From the NCBI GenBank assembly GCA_021907015.1, contig CP091064.1, positions 248,001 to 312,000 of the forward strand: a stretch of 64,000 nt of DNA. The letters run 5' to 3'. The stretch's first letter is position 1. Each line of letters opens with the position of its first letter. Under the pieces are notes generated by a model. The model ran no database searches. It was not told the DNA's origin and saw only the letters and a program-made list of their open reading frames with translations. The stretch comes from Pectobacterium sp. PL152 (GTDB lineage: Bacteria; Pseudomonadota; Gammaproteobacteria; Enterobacterales; Enterobacteriaceae). Shown one piece after another: positions 42,977 to 53,765 of the stretch. A program made the translations under genes and the position numbers.

Positions 42977-43200
42977 TACGAGTTTCTCCAGTCCGGGTGT
43001 TCTGCATCCAGAATATCTTCCAGCGCTCTGATACGCTCACGCATGCGGTTGGACTCTTCCGTTAAGCGTGTCAGACGTTGCATATCAGTTTGTCCCAGTT
43101 GAGCACTGTTTTTACGCTGGCTGTAATGTAGCCAAAGCCATATCGGCGCCACAAACAACATGAAAATGGTCAGCGGAATGGCAAGAAACAACGCACTCAT
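42976..43200 (-). CDS. pspB: Phage shock protein B
   Basis: Inner-membrane protein of 74 residues: one N-terminal membrane helix (LFLAIPLTIFMLFVAPIWLW), then a cytoplasmic coiled-coil-like segment (QRLTRLTEESNRMRERIRAL). Works with PspC. Lies 79 bases after pspA in the pspABC operon. Complete. Confidence 0.96.
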   Translation of the reverse strand: MSALFLAIPLTIFMLFVAPIWLWLHYSQRKNSAQLGQTDMQRLTRLTEESNRMRERIRALEDILDAEHPDWRNS

Positions 43201-43279
43201 TGTGTCTCCTTAGTTATTATTCACACGCCAGTGGCTGCCGTTTTCTAACGACAGCCATCCGATGGCGTCTACGCGTTTA

Positions 43280-43945
43280 TTACTCTGCTGGCTTAACTTT
43301 AGCTTTAAGCGCCGCCAGCTGCGCGCTGATTTCATCGTCCGCTTTCAGCTCGGCAAACTGCTGATCCAACGATTTTTGTTTCCCTAGCCCGTGGCTTTCG
43401 GCTTCCGCTTCCATCGTGTCGATGCGGCGTTCGAACTGGTCGAAACGCGCCATCGCTTCGTCCAGCTTACCGCTATCCAATTGACGGCGCACATCACGCG
43501 ACGATGCCGCAGCCTGATGACGCAGCGTCAGCGCCTGCTGGCGAGCGCGGGTTTCACTTAATTTGTTTTCCAGCTCGCCGATTTCACGCTTCATGCGCTC
43601 CAACGTTTCATCCACGCTTTCGGCTTCATGCTGCAACACCGCAATCAGGTCGGTCAGCTTCTGCTTTTCAATCAGCGCCGCACGGGCCAAATCGTCTTTA
43701 TCTTTACGCAGCGCCAGCTCGGCTTTTTCCTGCCACTGATCTTGCTGACCATGCGCTTGTTCAATACGGCGGGCAATCTGTTTCTTTTCTGCCAACGCCC
43801 GCGCCGAGGTTGAACGCACTTCAACCAGCGTATCTTCCATTTCCTGAATCATCAGCCGCACCAATTTCTGCGGATCTTCAGCTTTATCCAGCAATGAATT
43901 GATGTTGGCGTTCACGATGTCGGCAAAACGAGAAAAAATACCCAT
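43280..43945 (-). CDS. pspA: Phage shock protein A
   Basis: ESCRT-III-like membrane-associated protein of 221 residues. It has an amphipathic N-terminal helix ([20 protein letters not shown]) followed by long coiled-coil helices ([20 protein letters not shown] and onward). It binds and inhibits PspF in the resting cell and coats damaged membrane under stress. Complete, with a sigma-54 promoter about 90 bases upstream. Confidence 0.97.
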   Translation of the reverse strand: MGIFSRFADIVNANINSLLDKAEDPQKLVRLMIQEMEDTLVEVRSTSARALAEKKQIARRIEQAHGQQDQWQEKAELALRKDKDDLARAALIEKQKLTDLIAVLQHEAESVDETLERMKREIGELENKLSETRARQQALTLRHQAAASSRDVRRQLDSGKLDEAMARFDQFERRIDTMEAEAESHGLGKQKSLDQQFAELKADDEISAQLAALKAKVKPAE

Positions 43946-44035
43946 AATTACATCCTCTTCATGATTTCCAGCGTCTGATTACGCCTGATTTATCACCGTG
44001 ACCAGCCGAGCCAGTCGCGATCTCCCTATAGGTAT

Positions 44036-44052
44036 ATCAATAAGCATGCCAA
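44036..44052 (-). promoter_or_regulatory. Sigma-54 promoter of pspABC
   Basis: On the minus strand TTGGCATGCTTATTGAT matches the -24/-12 pattern of pspA promoters (TTGGCA, then ATTG at the right spacing), about 90 bases before the pspA start. PspF sites would lie further toward 44080-44140, in the spacer shared with pspF. Confidence 0.75.
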
Positions 44053-44170
44053 CTTTTAATTTCTGTTAACTAATTGAAAATTAAGGAGTAGATAATTTTG
44101 ACTATTTTTCTCTTTTCGTTAGATTAGTCAAATACGCTAACAGTTAGTAAAAATAACACGGTGGAACATC

Positions 44171-45156
44171 ATGCTTCAGGAAAAAGAGAATCTGCTGGGC
44201 GAGGCCAACAGCTTTTTAGAGGTACTGGAACAGGTGTCACAGTTGGCCCAGTTGAATAAGCCAGTGCTGGTAATCGGCGAACGCGGTACGGGTAAAGAGC
44301 TGATAGCCAGCCGCCTGCACTACCTTTCCCCCCGTTGGCAAGGGCCATTCGTTTCTCTCAACTGTGCGGCACTCAACGAGAACCTGCTCGACTCTGAGCT
44401 ATTTGGTCACGAAGCCGGTGCCTTTACTGGCGCGCAGAAACGCCATCTGGGACGCTTCGAGCGCGCCGACGGCGGAACGCTATTTTTGGATGAGCTAGCC
44501 ACCGCGCCGATGCTGGTGCAGGAAAAATTACTGCGGGTGATCGAATACGGCATGCTGGAGCGCGTCGGCGGCAGAGATCAGCTACAGGTTGATGTGCGGC
44601 TGGTGTGTGCAACCAATGACGACCTGCCTGCGCTTGCCGCCAGCGGTAAATTCCGTGCCGACCTGCTCGACCGTCTGGCCTTTGACGTTGTGCAGCTTCC
44701 GCCGCTGCGTGAACGCCAGCAGGATATCATGCTGCTGGCAGATAATTTTGCGATTCAGATGTGCCGTGAATTACATCTACCGCTGTTTCCCGGTTTTACG
44801 CCTGCTGCGCGTGAGACGCTGCTGAATTACGACTGGCCGGGCAATATTCGTGAGCTGAAAAACGTGGTTGAACGTTCGGTGTACCGTCACGGCGACAGCG
44901 AACAGCCTCTTGATGCCATCATTCTGAATCCCTTCCGCCGAACTCCCGCAGTTCAGGAAAAACACAAACAACATCTACTCAGCCGGATTTACCGCTGGAC
45001 ATGAAGCCGTGGCTGTTGGAACAAGAGAAAGGTTTGATCGATCGGGCATTAACTCAGGCAAAGTTTAACCAGCGTAAAGCCGCGGAACTGCTGGGATTAA
45101 CCTATCATCAGCTGCGTGGATTGCTGAAAAAACACGATATTGCAGTGAATGAATGA
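44171..45156 (+). CDS. pspF: Psp operon transcriptional activator PspF (apparent frameshift)
   Basis: Sigma-54 enhancer-binding protein of about 328 residues, only an AAA+ domain and a C-terminal helix-turn-helix with no receiver domain. Walker A GERGTGKE, the sigma-54 contact loop GAFTGA, Walker B GGTLFLDELA, and HTH QRKAAELLGLTYHQLRGLLK. One A is missing near 44961 (AACACAAACAAC), which would cut off the HTH. Corrected, the protein ends at TGA 45154-45156. It is divergent from pspA, as in E. coli. Confidence 0.95.
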
Positions 45157-45173
45157 GAGGCGGGAAAGAAAAG

Positions 45174-45193
45174 GCGGGCGAATTCACGCCCGC
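45174..45193. terminator. Hairpin between pspF and celV
   Basis: GCGGGCG (45174-45180) pairs with CGCCCGC (45187-45193) around AATTCA, located between two convergent genes. No long T run on either side. Confidence 0.55.
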
Positions 45194-45227
45194 AGAGTAA
45201 ATGGATTAGTCGGTTAACAGCGCGCTA

Positions 45228-46745
45228 TTACGGCTCCACACCCCAGACCAGCGTACCTTTATCGTGTACGGTGATCTTATCCCAGTTGGTGTAGCTCGTG
45301 ACGTTAGCACCGTATGAATAATCATTCGTTTCATTCACGTTGCTCCAGTCACCGGCGTGGATACGCACCTGAACTTCACCCGTTTCCGCACCCGGCTGGA
45401 GAGAACCGGCTCCGCTGCTGAAGGTCACCAGAACGTAGCGGTTAGCCTTATCGGTGCTGGCGGCAGGGGTTCCTGTGCTGGTCACGATGTTGTGAGGACC
45501 GACGTTCGCCCAGTCAACAAAGAGGTTCGCACCCGGTTTGCCATCATCATGGAAGTAGTAACGCACTTGCAGATCGCTCAGTTTTATCGGCGTACTTCCG
45601 GTATTTTTGATGTTGACCGCCATGCGAATCGCATCATCGGAAGGGTTGTTATCCACATTACGGTATTGCAGCACGACGTCACCCGTGGTTCCGTTACCCG
45701 GATTGGTCGGTTCCGTTGGTGTAGTCGGGGTATCGCCATTGCCCAGATCCGCACCTGCACGAATCTGCTCTCTGACAAATTTTCCTGACGCCGACAAATT
45801 CTGCTCTGTCCAACCGCCAGATTTGCTCGCTCCCGGAGCCAGCGCGGCGGAGGCCTCGGCTTTGTCGGTAAGTGACCAGTTAACCCAGCTCACGCCACGG
45901 TTGTTCAGGAAATCGATCCAGGTCTGCGACTCAGGCAAGAACGGTCCACCGTTGCCGGACGCATCGCTGGTGCCCCACTCGCTGACAAAAATCGCAGCAC
46001 CGCGGCTTTGTGCATAATCAATGCGATCGCGCAGGAACTGCCCGTGCGTACCCGCATAGAAATGCAGCGCGTACAGCGTATTCGGATCGGGCAGCGGATT
46101 ATCCGCCGCGTCATGAATATCCTGACTCCAGGTACCCGTGCCAACGATAATGAGGTTATCGGGATCTTTGCTACGGATGGTGTCAGTCACTTCCAGCGCA
46201 TAAGGCCGAATTTGCCCGTTCCATGTCACGCCGCCGTTGGGTTCATTGGCGATTTCATAAATCACGTTCGGCGAATTACCGTACAACCCCGCCATTTCGG
46301 CAAAGAAGGTTTTTGCCTGTGCTTTATAAATATTAGGATCGTTGTCCGACAAGATGTGCCAGTCAATGATGATGTAGACGCCGAGGCTTTGTGCCGCCGC
46401 AACGGCCTCTTTGACCTTATTGGCAAGGGAAGGATTGGAAATATAGCCATCCGCTGCCGTGTACATGGCAACACGGAATACGTTAATCCCCCAGTCATCA
46501 CGCAGCCACTTCATCGAGTCTTTGTTGACGTAGTCACCAAACCACTGCAAACCGTGCGAACTGATCCCTCTCAGTTGCACCCTTTTTCCCTGTTCGTCCA
46601 CCAGCCGCCCATTTTCAATGGACAGTTGGCCATGCGTTTCCACCGGTGTGGCGGATAATGCAGAGAAACTGAGTGACATCCCCAGTGCTACTGTTACCAC
46701 ACCTAACGTCAATTTCCTGACGAGTTGATTCCTTCTGATCCACAT
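45228..46745 (-). CDS. celV: Secreted endoglucanase CelV (GH5 + CBM3)
   Basis: Extracellular cellulase of 505 residues that breaks plant cell-wall cellulose. The start at 46745 ([15 protein letters not shown]) is preferred over upstream in-frame ATGs because GGAGATAAGGA lies directly before it and the length then equals CelV. Signal peptide to about residue 30 (FSALSA). GH5 catalytic domain with acid/base Glu in [10 protein letters not shown] and nucleophile Glu in [14 protein letters not shown] Thr/Pro linker ([19 protein letters not shown]) follows, then a family 3 cellulose-binding module ([20 protein letters not shown]) to the end. It is exported by the type II system in soft-rot bacteria. 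No frameshift. Confidence 0.95.
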   Translation of the reverse strand: MWIRRNQLVRKLTLGVVTVALGMSLSFSALSATPVETHGQLSIENGRLVDEQGKRVQLRGISSHGLQWFGDYVNKDSMKWLRDDWGINVFRVAMYTAADGYISNPSLANKVKEAVAAAQSLGVYIIIDWHILSDNDPNIYKAQAKTFFAEMAGLYGNSPNVIYEIANEPNGGVTWNGQIRPYALEVTDTIRSKDPDNLIIVGTGTWSQDIHDAADNPLPDPNTLYALHFYAGTHGQFLRDRIDYAQSRGAAIFVSEWGTSDASGNGGPFLPESQTWIDFLNNRGVSWVNWSLTDKAEASAALAPGASKSGGWTEQNLSASGKFVREQIRAGADLGNGDTPTTPTEPTNPGNGTTGDVVLQYRNVDNNPSDDAIRMAVNIKNTGSTPIKLSDLQVRYYFHDDGKPGANLFVDWANVGPHNIVTSTGTPAASTDKANRYVLVTFSSGAGSLQPGAETGEVQVRIHAGDWSNVNETNDYSYGANVTSYTNWDKITVHDKGTLVWGVEP

Positions 46746-46912
46746 ATTCCTTATCTCCATTGTGAACACCCATGATCTTGGGTACAGGCATGATAAGGGA
46801 GATTTCTGTTCCCGCAAATAATTTAGGAAATATCCCAATGATATTGATTTTATTAATTATTTACAGAAAAATAGAAAGCAAGGTAAGTATCTGGCGAGGT
46901 CATTTTCAGGCG

Positions 46913-47012
46913 AAAAAAAGCCAGCACGTAGGCTGGCTAAAATAATACTGGAAGCAATGTGAGCAATGTCGTGCTCTCCTTCAGTGCCTGCGAGAAGCCA
47001 CTTCCGAAGTGC
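46913..47012 (-). ncRNA. ryhB: Small regulatory RNA RyhB
   Basis: The minus strand contains the RyhB core GAGCACGACATTGCTCACAT, then TGCTTCCAGTATTA, and the terminator hairpin AGCCAGC-CTACGT-GCTGGCT followed by seven T ending at 46913. The 5' end is placed at GCACTTCGG (47012), giving about 100 nt against 90 in E. coli. RyhB is the Hfq-dependent, Fur-repressed RNA that shuts down mRNAs for iron-using proteins when iron is scarce. The Fur box overlaps its promoter. An open frame of 61 codons on this strand (47042-46857) is an accident of the RNA gene. Confidence 0.93.
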
Positions 47013-47021
47013 GAAAATGAT

Positions 47022-47040
47022 GATAATAGTTATCAGTATC
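47022..47040 (-). promoter_or_regulatory. Fur box of ryhB
   Basis: GATACTGATAACTATTATC matches the 19-base Fur consensus in 16 of 19 positions and lies 10 to 28 bases upstream of the inferred ryhB start. Confidence 0.85.
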
Positions 47041-47126
47041 ATCTGTAAAGCACTTTGTTGAGAATTTTTCTCATTTCCATACTGACTATGGGGTTCCTCC
47101 CTGCCTCATTGCTGTCGGTAGCAGGT

Positions 47127-47615
47127 TTAGTGCCCTATAGGGTTAAACAACCTATGACTGTAAAAATCCGGGATCGCCTCAATCAATCGCAACTGGCTTA
47201 ACGAAGGATGTCGCGGATTAATCAGCGCATTCCGCATACTGCCAAACGGCTTAACCGTACTGGTCGGCACCCAAATCACCAGCGATTGCCCGGCGTTCAG
47301 GCAGCGCGACCCCAACGCCTGCACATCCGGCATAAACGGGTAGCGGTGCCAATCCTCAGGCAGCATATCCAGCGTAATGGACTCTTGCGGGACGTCGTCC
47401 GGCAGTTCATACACGCCCAGACGATAGCTGGCGGGCAGCAACTGCGGCGAAGGCAGATAATTGCCCATTTCCAGCATGGCGACCGCAGGCGTTTCGCTAA
47501 AATAGAGTACCGGCGTATTAGGCTGATTAAAACGTGCGCCGTGCAGGAAGCTCACGCCCGTCTGCCCTGAAAATGACTCCAGCCAGATCGCTTTAGTAAT
47601 GCGGTACAGCCTCAT
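47127..47615 (-). CDS. RES domain toxin
   Basis: A 162-residue protein of the RES family, named after conserved Arg, Glu and Ser residues. Family members degrade NAD+. Visible: MRLYRITKAIW (first Arg), GARFNQPNTPVLYFSETPAV with the conserved RFN...Y..E.P pattern, ALGSRCLNAG and WVPTSTV, and a typical NPIGH-like end. Its ATG overlaps the last bases of the antitoxin gene by 4, giving coupled translation. The pair is a type II toxin-antitoxin system. Complete. Confidence 0.9.
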   Translation of the reverse strand: MRLYRITKAIWLESFSGQTGVSFLHGARFNQPNTPVLYFSETPAVAMLEMGNYLPSPQLLPASYRLGVYELPDDVPQESITLDMLPEDWHRYPFMPDVQALGSRCLNAGQSLVIWVPTSTVKPFGSMRNALINPRHPSLSQLRLIEAIPDFYSHRLFNPIGH

Positions 47616-48052
47616 ATAAATTCGCCGTATTCGATCCGGCTCAGCGCATTATCAACCAGCTGACGCCCTTTGTGCGTGTCCAGCATTTCCGCTGGCGTTT
47701 TCCCGCCAAAGGCCGGAATGCCGCTCTCCATCCACAGCTGCGCCTTCGCTTCATCTTCAAACGTCGTCATAGCTTTCAGCCACAGGCGAAACGTCTCCAA
47801 CGCCGCCTCTCCCTGCTCCAGCGTTAAATGTTTACGGCGAAACAAACGGGAGATATTAGAGGGATCGACGGACAGCGCCGAGCCAATCAGCTTGCGGCTT
47901 AACCCGCTGGCATCCGCACCACGTTTCAGCATCGCGCCGGAAATCCCGCCGCGTACGACATTAACGAACATTAACGGGTCATGAAACACGCCATCAGGCA
48001 GTTCAGCTTCGCGAGCAAAGTTTTCAACTTTAAGACTGATTTCCGCATTCAT
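47612..48052 (-). CDS. Xre/ParS (DUF2384) family antitoxin
   Basis: A 146-residue antitoxin starting MNAEISLKVENFAREAELPD. The middle holds a helix-turn-helix (LSRKLIGSALSVDPSNISRL). The C-terminal part (GIPAFGGKTPAEMLDTHKGR) is the DUF2384 toxin-binding region seen with RES toxins. It lies first in the operon, before the toxin, and should repress its own promoter at the two palindromes between 48065 and 48098. Confidence 0.9.
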   Translation of the reverse strand: MNAEISLKVENFAREAELPDGVFHDPLMFVNVVRGGISGAMLKRGADASGLSRKLIGSALSVDPSNISRLFRRKHLTLEQGEAALETFRLWLKAMTTFEDEAKAQLWMESGIPAFGGKTPAEMLDTHKGRQLVDNALSRIEYGEFI

Positions 48053-48064
48053 AGTTATTTCCTC

Positions 48065-48098
48065 GTCATTATGACTTAACTATAGCATTCATTATGAC
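48065..48098. promoter_or_regulatory. Twin operator of the RES/Xre module
   Basis: The palindrome GTCATTATGAC (48065-48075) recurs as TTCATTATGAC (48088-48098), centres 23 bases apart, directly upstream of the antitoxin start. Confidence 0.65.
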
Positions 48099-48223
48099 GT
48101 TTTCAATTGTTCATCTGATGACTCAACCGGTTGGAAAGTCGCCAGACGCGCATAACAAGAGTGGGGAGGATGCCAAGAGTGCGATACACTCTGTATATAA
48201 CCGTATTGACTGAAAAATCCCGT

Positions 48224-49908
48224 ATGTTCGGAAAAACCTGTTTCGCACTGGCATTCACCTGGCTGGCATTGCCTGCACTGGCCGCACCGCAGCCCGTGCC
48301 AACATCATCTGCTCCGCTGGAAAGTATTCACCAGAGCGGTTTTGTCTATTGCGTCAATGATGTCCTGAACACGTTTAACCCGCAGATGGCGCGCAGCGGC
48401 GTCACCATTGATACGCTGGCGGCGCAGCTTTACGATCGTCTGCTGGATGTCGATCCTTATACCTATCGTCTGATGCCAGAACTAGCCCAGCGCTGGGAAG
48501 TGCTGGACAACGGTTCGACATACCGTTTCTATCTGCGCCGCGATGTGCCGTTTCAGCGTACCGCCTGGTTCAGCCCGACCCGCAATATGAACGCCGATGA
48601 CGTGATATTCAGCTTCCAGCGCATGCTGGACGAAAAGCACCCATATCATGATGTCAACGGCGGCGAATACCCCTATTTTGACAGCCTGCAATTCGCCGAT
48701 TCGGTGCAAAGCATCCGTAAGCTGGGCGAGTATAGCGTTGAGATTCGGCTCAACAGCCCGGATGCGTCTTTCCTCTGGCATCTGGCTACGCACTACGCGC
48801 CGATTCTTTCCGCAGAATACGCGCAACGTCTGGCGAAAGAGGACAAAAAGGAGCTGTTGATCGTGAACCGGTCGGCACCGGCCCTTATCTGCTCGATGAA
48901 TACCGCAACGGGCAATATATCCGGCTGACGCGTAACGGCGATTACTGGCGCGGCTTGCCACGTATGCGGCAGGTGGTTGTCGATCTCGGTTCCGGCGGTA
49001 CGGGTCGCTTATCCAAGCTGCTGACCGGTGAATGTGATGTTCTCGCCTATCCGGCTGCCAGTCAGCTGACGATTCTGCGTAACGACCCCGTCTGCGTCTG
49101 TCGCTGCGCCCCGGCATGAACGTTGCCTATCTGGCCTTCAACGTGCGTAAACCGCCGTTGGACGACCGCCGCGTGCGGGAAGCCATCGCGCTGGCGATCA
49201 ATAACGACAGGCTGATGCAGTCGATCTATTACGGCACGGCAGAAACCGCCGCGTCGATTCTGCCCCGCGCCTCATGGGCGTACGATAATGAATCGCAGAT
49301 TACGGAATATAACCCGCAGAAAGCGCGGCAAATCTTGCAGGAACTGGGGCTAACGAACCTCAACCTGCGCCTGTGGGTACCCAGCGCCTCACAGTCCTAC
49401 AACCCCAGCCCGCTGAAAACCGCAGAGCTGATACAGGCCGATCTGGCGCAAATTGGCGTCACCGTGACCATCGTTCCCGTGGAAGGCCGTTTTCAGGAAG
49501 CACGGCTGATGGAACTCAGCCACGATTTAACGCTGGCAGGTTGGGCAACGGACAGTAACGACCCGGACAGCTTTTTCCGACCGTTGCTAAGCTGCGCAGC
49601 AATTCGTTCCCAGAGCAACTACGCACACTGGTGCGATCCTACGTTTGACGAAGTGCTGCAAAACGCGCTCGTCACAGCAGCTTTCTAAGCGGATTGACTA
49701 TTATCAGCAGGCACAGCGTATTCTGGCAGAACAGTTACCCGTTCTGCCGCTGGCGTCGTCATTGCGACTGCTGGCCTACCGCTATGATATGAAAGGGCTG
49801 GTATTGAGCCCCTTCGGCAATGCCTCGTTCGCGGGCGTCTTCCGCGAGGCTCAGCAGGCACAGCAGAAACCCTCTGCACCGGAAACCGTGGAGGAAGCAC
49901 AGCCGTGA
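48224..49908 (+). CDS. sapA: Sap transporter periplasmic binding protein SapA (apparent frameshifts)
   Basis: Periplasmic solute-binding protein of the oligopeptide type, about 562 residues. Start ATG 48224 gives signal [20 protein letters not shown]. An upstream in-frame ATG at 48131 is less likely. Core: [76 protein letters not shown]. Losses at about 48862 (G), 49089 (C) and a two-base loss near 49673 break the frame. Corrected, it overlaps sapB by 4 bases. The Sap system protects soft-rot bacteria against host antimicrobial peptides, and SapBCDF has been linked to putrescine export in E. coli. Confidence 0.93.
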
Positions 49909-50870
49909 TTATTTTTACCTTGCGACGTCTGGTGTTACTGATAGTGACACTGTCACTCTTGACGCTGGTTGGCTTTAGCCTCAGTTACTACACGCCCAAC
50001 GCCCCGCTCAACGGCGCGGCGCTGTTTGATGCCTATCATTTTTACCTCACTAGCCTGCTTCAGGGGGATTTCGGCCGTTCCAGCATTAACGGACAGGCCA
50101 TCAGCGAGCTGCTGAAAGAAGTGTTCCCGGCCACGATCGAGCTTTGTCTGCTGGCGTTTGCGCTCTCGCTACTGGTCGGTATTCCGCTGGGAATTACCGC
50201 TGGCGTGATGCAGAACCGCGGCGCGGACATTGTGATCAGTACGTTAGCGCTTATCGGCTTCTCTCTGCCGGTATTCTGGCTGGCGCTGCTGCTGACGCTC
50301 TTTTTCTCGCTGCACCTTGGCTGGCTGCCGGTTTCAGGCCGCTTCGACCTGCTCTATCAGGTGAAAACCGTCACCGGATTTGCACTGATTGACGCCTGGC
50401 TGTCAGATTCGCCACATCGCGGCGAAATGATCGTCAGCGCTATTCGCCACCTGATTCTGCCGATTACCGTGCTGGCCGTCGGGCCAACCACCGAAGTGAT
50501 CCGCCTGATGCGCGTCAGTACCACGGAAATTATCAGCAAAAACTACATTAAAGCGGCGGCGACTCGCGGACTGTCGCGCTTTACGATCATTCGCCGCCAT
50601 CTGATTCACAACGCACTGCCGCCGATTATTCCCAAACTGGGATTACAATTTTCCACGATGCTGACGCTGACGATGATTACCGAAGTGGTCTTTAACTGGC
50701 CGGGTATCGGTCGCTGGCTGGTGAATGCCATTCGCCAGCAGGACTTCGCTGCAATTTCTGCGGGCGTAATGGTGGTGGGCGCGATGGTCATCACGGTCAA
50801 CATCCTGTCCGATATTTGGGGTGCTATGGCAAATCCGTTGAAACACAAGGAATGGTATGCCCTTCGATAA
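49905..50870 (+). CDS. sapB: Sap ABC transporter permease SapB
   Basis: Inner-membrane permease of 321 residues, dipeptide/oligopeptide (DppB/OppB) type with six hydrophobic segments. EAA-type cytoplasmic loop [20 protein letters not shown] contacts the ATPases. GTG start at 49905 overlaps the sapA stop, and its end overlaps the sapC start by 14 bases. No frameshift. Confidence 0.95.
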   Translation: MIIFTLRRLVLLIVTLSLLTLVGFSLSYYTPNAPLNGAALFDAYHFYLTSLLQGDFGRSSINGQAISELLKEVFPATIELCLLAFALSLLVGIPLGITAGVMQNRGADIVISTLALIGFSLPVFWLALLLTLFFSLHLGWLPVSGRFDLLYQVKTVTGFALIDAWLSDSPHRGEMIVSAIRHLILPITVLAVGPTTEVIRLMRVSTTEIISKNYIKAAATRGLSRFTIIRRHLIHNALPPIIPKLGLQFSTMLTLTMITEVVFNWPGIGRWLVNAIRQQDFAAISAGVMVVGAMVITVNILSDIWGAMANPLKHKEWYALR

Positions 50871-51747
50871 CATTTATAGCGAAAAACGGCTTCCTAGCCG
50901 ACTGGGCGATACCTGGCGGGCGTTCCATCAGGATATGCTCGCGATGATCGGGCTATACGGCTTTCTGATCCTGATTGGTCTGTGCCTGTTCGGCAAGTTT
51001 CTTGCGCCTTATGAAGTGGATCAGCAATTTTTGGGCTACCAACTGTTGCCCCCCTCCTGGTCGCACTACGGTGAAGTCTCGTTCTTTCTTGGCACCGACG
51101 ATTTGGGGCGCGATCAGCTAAGCCGTCTGCTGAGCGGTGCGGCGCCGACCGTCGGCGCATCGCTCATCGTCACCTACGCGGCGGCGCTGTGCGGCATCGT
51201 ATTGGGCGTCTTTGCGGGCGTTACTCGCGGGCTGCGCTCCGCAATGCTCAACCACATTCTGGATACGCTGCTGTCGATTCCCTCGCTGCTGCTGGCGATT
51301 GTGGTGATTGCCTTTATCGGCCCTAAGCTCGAACACGCGATGCTCGCCGTTTGGCTAGCGCTGCTGCCGCGCATGGTGCGCACCATCTACAGCGCCGTAC
51401 ACGCAGAAATGGACAAAGAGTACGTGATCGCCGCCCGTCTTGACGGTGCGTCCACGTTTTATCTGGTGTGGTACGTTGTGCTGCCGAATATCGCCGCGCT
51501 GCTGGTTTCCGAGTTTACCCGCGCGCTGTCGATCGCCATTTTGGATATCGCCGCGCTGGGCTTTCTCGATTTGGGCGCACAGCTGCCGACCACCGAATGG
51601 GGCGCGCTGCTTGGCAACTCGCTGGAGCTGGTTTATGCCGCACCGTGGACCGTGATGTTGCCCGGCGCGGCTATCGCGCTGAGCGTATTAATCGTCAACC
51701 TGCTGGGCGACGGCATCCGCCGCGCGCTCGTCGCGGAAACGGAATAA
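50857..51747 (+). CDS. sapC: Sap ABC transporter permease SapC
   Basis: Second permease, 296 residues, DppC/OppC type. Cytoplasmic N-terminus [20 protein letters not shown], first membrane helix around [20 protein letters not shown], periplasmic loop with [20 protein letters not shown], and the EAA loop [20 protein letters not shown]. Complete. Followed 16 bases later by sapD. Confidence 0.95.
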   Translation: MPFDNIYSEKRLPSRLGDTWRAFHQDMLAMIGLYGFLILIGLCLFGKFLAPYEVDQQFLGYQLLPPSWSHYGEVSFFLGTDDLGRDQLSRLLSGAAPTVGASLIVTYAAALCGIVLGVFAGVTRGLRSAMLNHILDTLLSIPSLLLAIVVIAFIGPKLEHAMLAVWLALLPRMVRTIYSAVHAEMDKEYVIAARLDGASTFYLVWYVVLPNIAALLVSEFTRALSIAILDIAALGFLDLGAQLPTTEWGALLGNSLELVYAAPWTVMLPGAAIALSVLIVNLLGDGIRRALVAETE

Positions 51748-51763
51748 GAGGCGACGACTCCCT

Positions 51764-52756
51764 ATGCCATTACTTGATATCCGTAACCTGACGATTGAAT
51801 TCCTCACCGCCGACGGCCCGGTAAAAGCCGTCGACCGCGTCAGCATGACGCTGAGCGAAGGGGAAATTCGCGGGCTGGTGGGCGAATCCGGCTCAGGTAA
51901 AAGCCTGATCGCCAAAGCCATCTGCGGGATCACCAAAGAGAACTGGCGCGTGACCGCCGATCGCTTCCGCTTTGATGATATCGACCTGCTGCAACTGTCG
52001 TCGCGCGAACGGCGTAAACTGGTCGGCCATAACGTCTCCATGATTTTTCAGGAGCCACAATCCTGTCTCGATCCGTCCGAGAGTATCGGGCGGCAGTTGG
52101 TGCAGGCGATTCCCGGCTGGACGTATAAAGGCCGCTGGTGGCAGCGATTCAACTGGCGCAAACGCCGCGCTATCGAACTGCTGCACCGCGTCGGGATTAA
52201 AGATCATAAAGATATTATGGGTAGCTACCCTTATGAACTGAGCGACGGCGAATGCCAGAAAGTGATGATTGCCATCGCGCTGGCGAACCAGCCGCGCCTG
52301 CTGATTGCCGATGAACCCACCAACGCGATGGAATCCACCACGCAGGCCCAGATTTTCCGCCTGCTTTCGCGGCTGAATCAGAACAATAACACCACGATTC
52401 TGCTCATCAGCCATGACCTGCAAACCATGAGCAAATGGGCTGACCGGATCAACGTGCTCTACTGTGGGCAAACGGTAGAGAGCGCAACCAGTGAAGATTT
52501 GATCACCGCGCCGCACCACCCTTATACGCAGGCGCTGATTCGCGCGATGCCCGATTTCGGTCGTTCGCTGCCGCACAAAAGCCGGCTGAACACGCTAACG
52601 GGTGCGATCCCCTCACTGGAGCACCTGCCGATTGGCTGCCGGCTCGGCCCGCGCTGCCCGTATTCACAAAAGCAGTGTATGCAAACACCGCCGCTGCTTT
52701 CGGTTAAGAACCACTTATATGCCTGCCACTTCCCGCTCAACATGGAGGAACCGTAA
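51764..52756 (+). CDS. sapD: Sap ABC transporter ATPase SapD
   Basis: Cytoplasmic ATPase of 330 residues. Walker [10 protein letters not shown]-loop [11 protein letters not shown], signature [20 protein letters not shown] (LSDGE in place of LSGGQ, usual for SapD), Walker [13 protein letters not shown], and a C-terminal oligopeptide-transport domain with Cys residues ([14 protein letters not shown]). Its stop overlaps the sapF start (TAATG). It is also known to support potassium uptake by Trk in E. coli. Confidence 0.95.
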   Translation: MPLLDIRNLTIEFLTADGPVKAVDRVSMTLSEGEIRGLVGESGSGKSLIAKAICGITKENWRVTADRFRFDDIDLLQLSSRERRKLVGHNVSMIFQEPQSCLDPSESIGRQLVQAIPGWTYKGRWWQRFNWRKRRAIELLHRVGIKDHKDIMGSYPYELSDGECQKVMIAIALANQPRLLIADEPTNAMESTTQAQIFRLLSRLNQNNNTTILLISHDLQTMSKWADRINVLYCGQTVESATSEDLITAPHHPYTQALIRAMPDFGRSLPHKSRLNTLTGAIPSLEHLPIGCRLGPRCPYSQKQCMQTPPLLSVKNHLYACHFPLNMEEP

Positions 52757-53571
52757 TGGTTGAGATGCTGCTTGAAGCCCGCAACCTAACCAAAACGTTC
52801 CGCTATCGGACCGGGCTATTTCGCCGTCAGCACGTTGAGGCAGTGAAATCCGTCAGCTTTACGCTGCGTGAACGACAAACGCTCGCCATCATCGGTGAGA
52901 ACGGATCGGGGAAATCGACGCTGGCTAAAATGCTGTCAGGCATGATCGCCCCGACGTCCGGCGAACTGGTTATTGACGATCACCCGCTGCATTACGGCGA
53001 TTACCGCTATCGCAGCCAGCGCATTCGTATGATCTTTCAGGATGCAGGCAATGCGCTCAATCCGCGTCAACGTATCGGGCAACTGCTGGATGTTCCGCTG
53101 CGGCTAAATACTGATCTCAGCGCCGAAGCACGCGAAAGAGCGATTAATCAGGCACTGCATCAGGTTGGGCTGCGTCCCGATCACGCCTATTACTATCCAC
53201 ATGCGCTCGCACCGGGGCAAAAACAGCGTGTCGGTCTGGCACGTGCGCTGATCCTGCAACCGAAGGTGATTGTTGCCGATGAGGCGCTGGCGTCACTGGA
53301 TATGTCTATGCGGTCACAGATTATCAATCTGATGCTGGAGTTACAGGAAAAGCACGGTATCTCTTATATTTACGTGACGCAGCATCTGGGCATGATGAAG
53401 CATATCAGCGACCAGATTCTGGTGATGCAGGCTGGCGAAGTGGTCGAGCGCGGCAGTACCGCCGATGTGTTGTCCGCCCCGCTCCACGACCTGACGAAAC
53501 GTTTAATTGCCAGCCACTTCGGCGAAGCACTCAGCGCCGATGCCTGGCGACGCGACGGCGCACAACGTTAA
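52756..53571 (+). CDS. sapF: Sap ABC transporter ATPase SapF
   Basis: Second ATPase, 271 residues. Walker A GENGSGKS, Q-loop IFQDAGNALNPRQ, signature-like ALAPGQKQRVGLARALIL (APGQ in place of SGGQ, as in SapF), Walker B VIVADEALASLDMS and switch His in YVTQHLGMM. Last gene of sapABCDF. Complete. Confidence 0.95.
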   Translation: MVEMLLEARNLTKTFRYRTGLFRRQHVEAVKSVSFTLRERQTLAIIGENGSGKSTLAKMLSGMIAPTSGELVIDDHPLHYGDYRYRSQRIRMIFQDAGNALNPRQRIGQLLDVPLRLNTDLSAEARERAINQALHQVGLRPDHAYYYPHALAPGQKQRVGLARALILQPKVIVADEALASLDMSMRSQIINLMLELQEKHGISYIYVTQHLGMMKHISDQILVMQAGEVVERGSTADVLSAPLHDLTKRLIASHFGEALSADAWRRDGAQR

Positions 53572-53765
53572 TCTCCGCGCACGACGACGGTATCCCCGCA
53601 ACGGCCGCAGGACGGTGAAAGAAAGGAGGATACTGCTCGGAGTACCGCTACCGTCCCCAACATGGTAGAATCGCGCGGTTTATTCATCTCGGTCGTCACT
53701 TGCCGCGTAGGTTTACCGGCACCGAAGTGGCGATCGCAGCAACAATGATCACAAGGATTACTGCT

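Noticed and set aside
46857-47042. A 61-codon Ile-rich ORF as a small membrane toxin or leader peptide
   Set aside because: The DNA is the ryhB gene with its Fur box and terminator; the reading frame is accidental.
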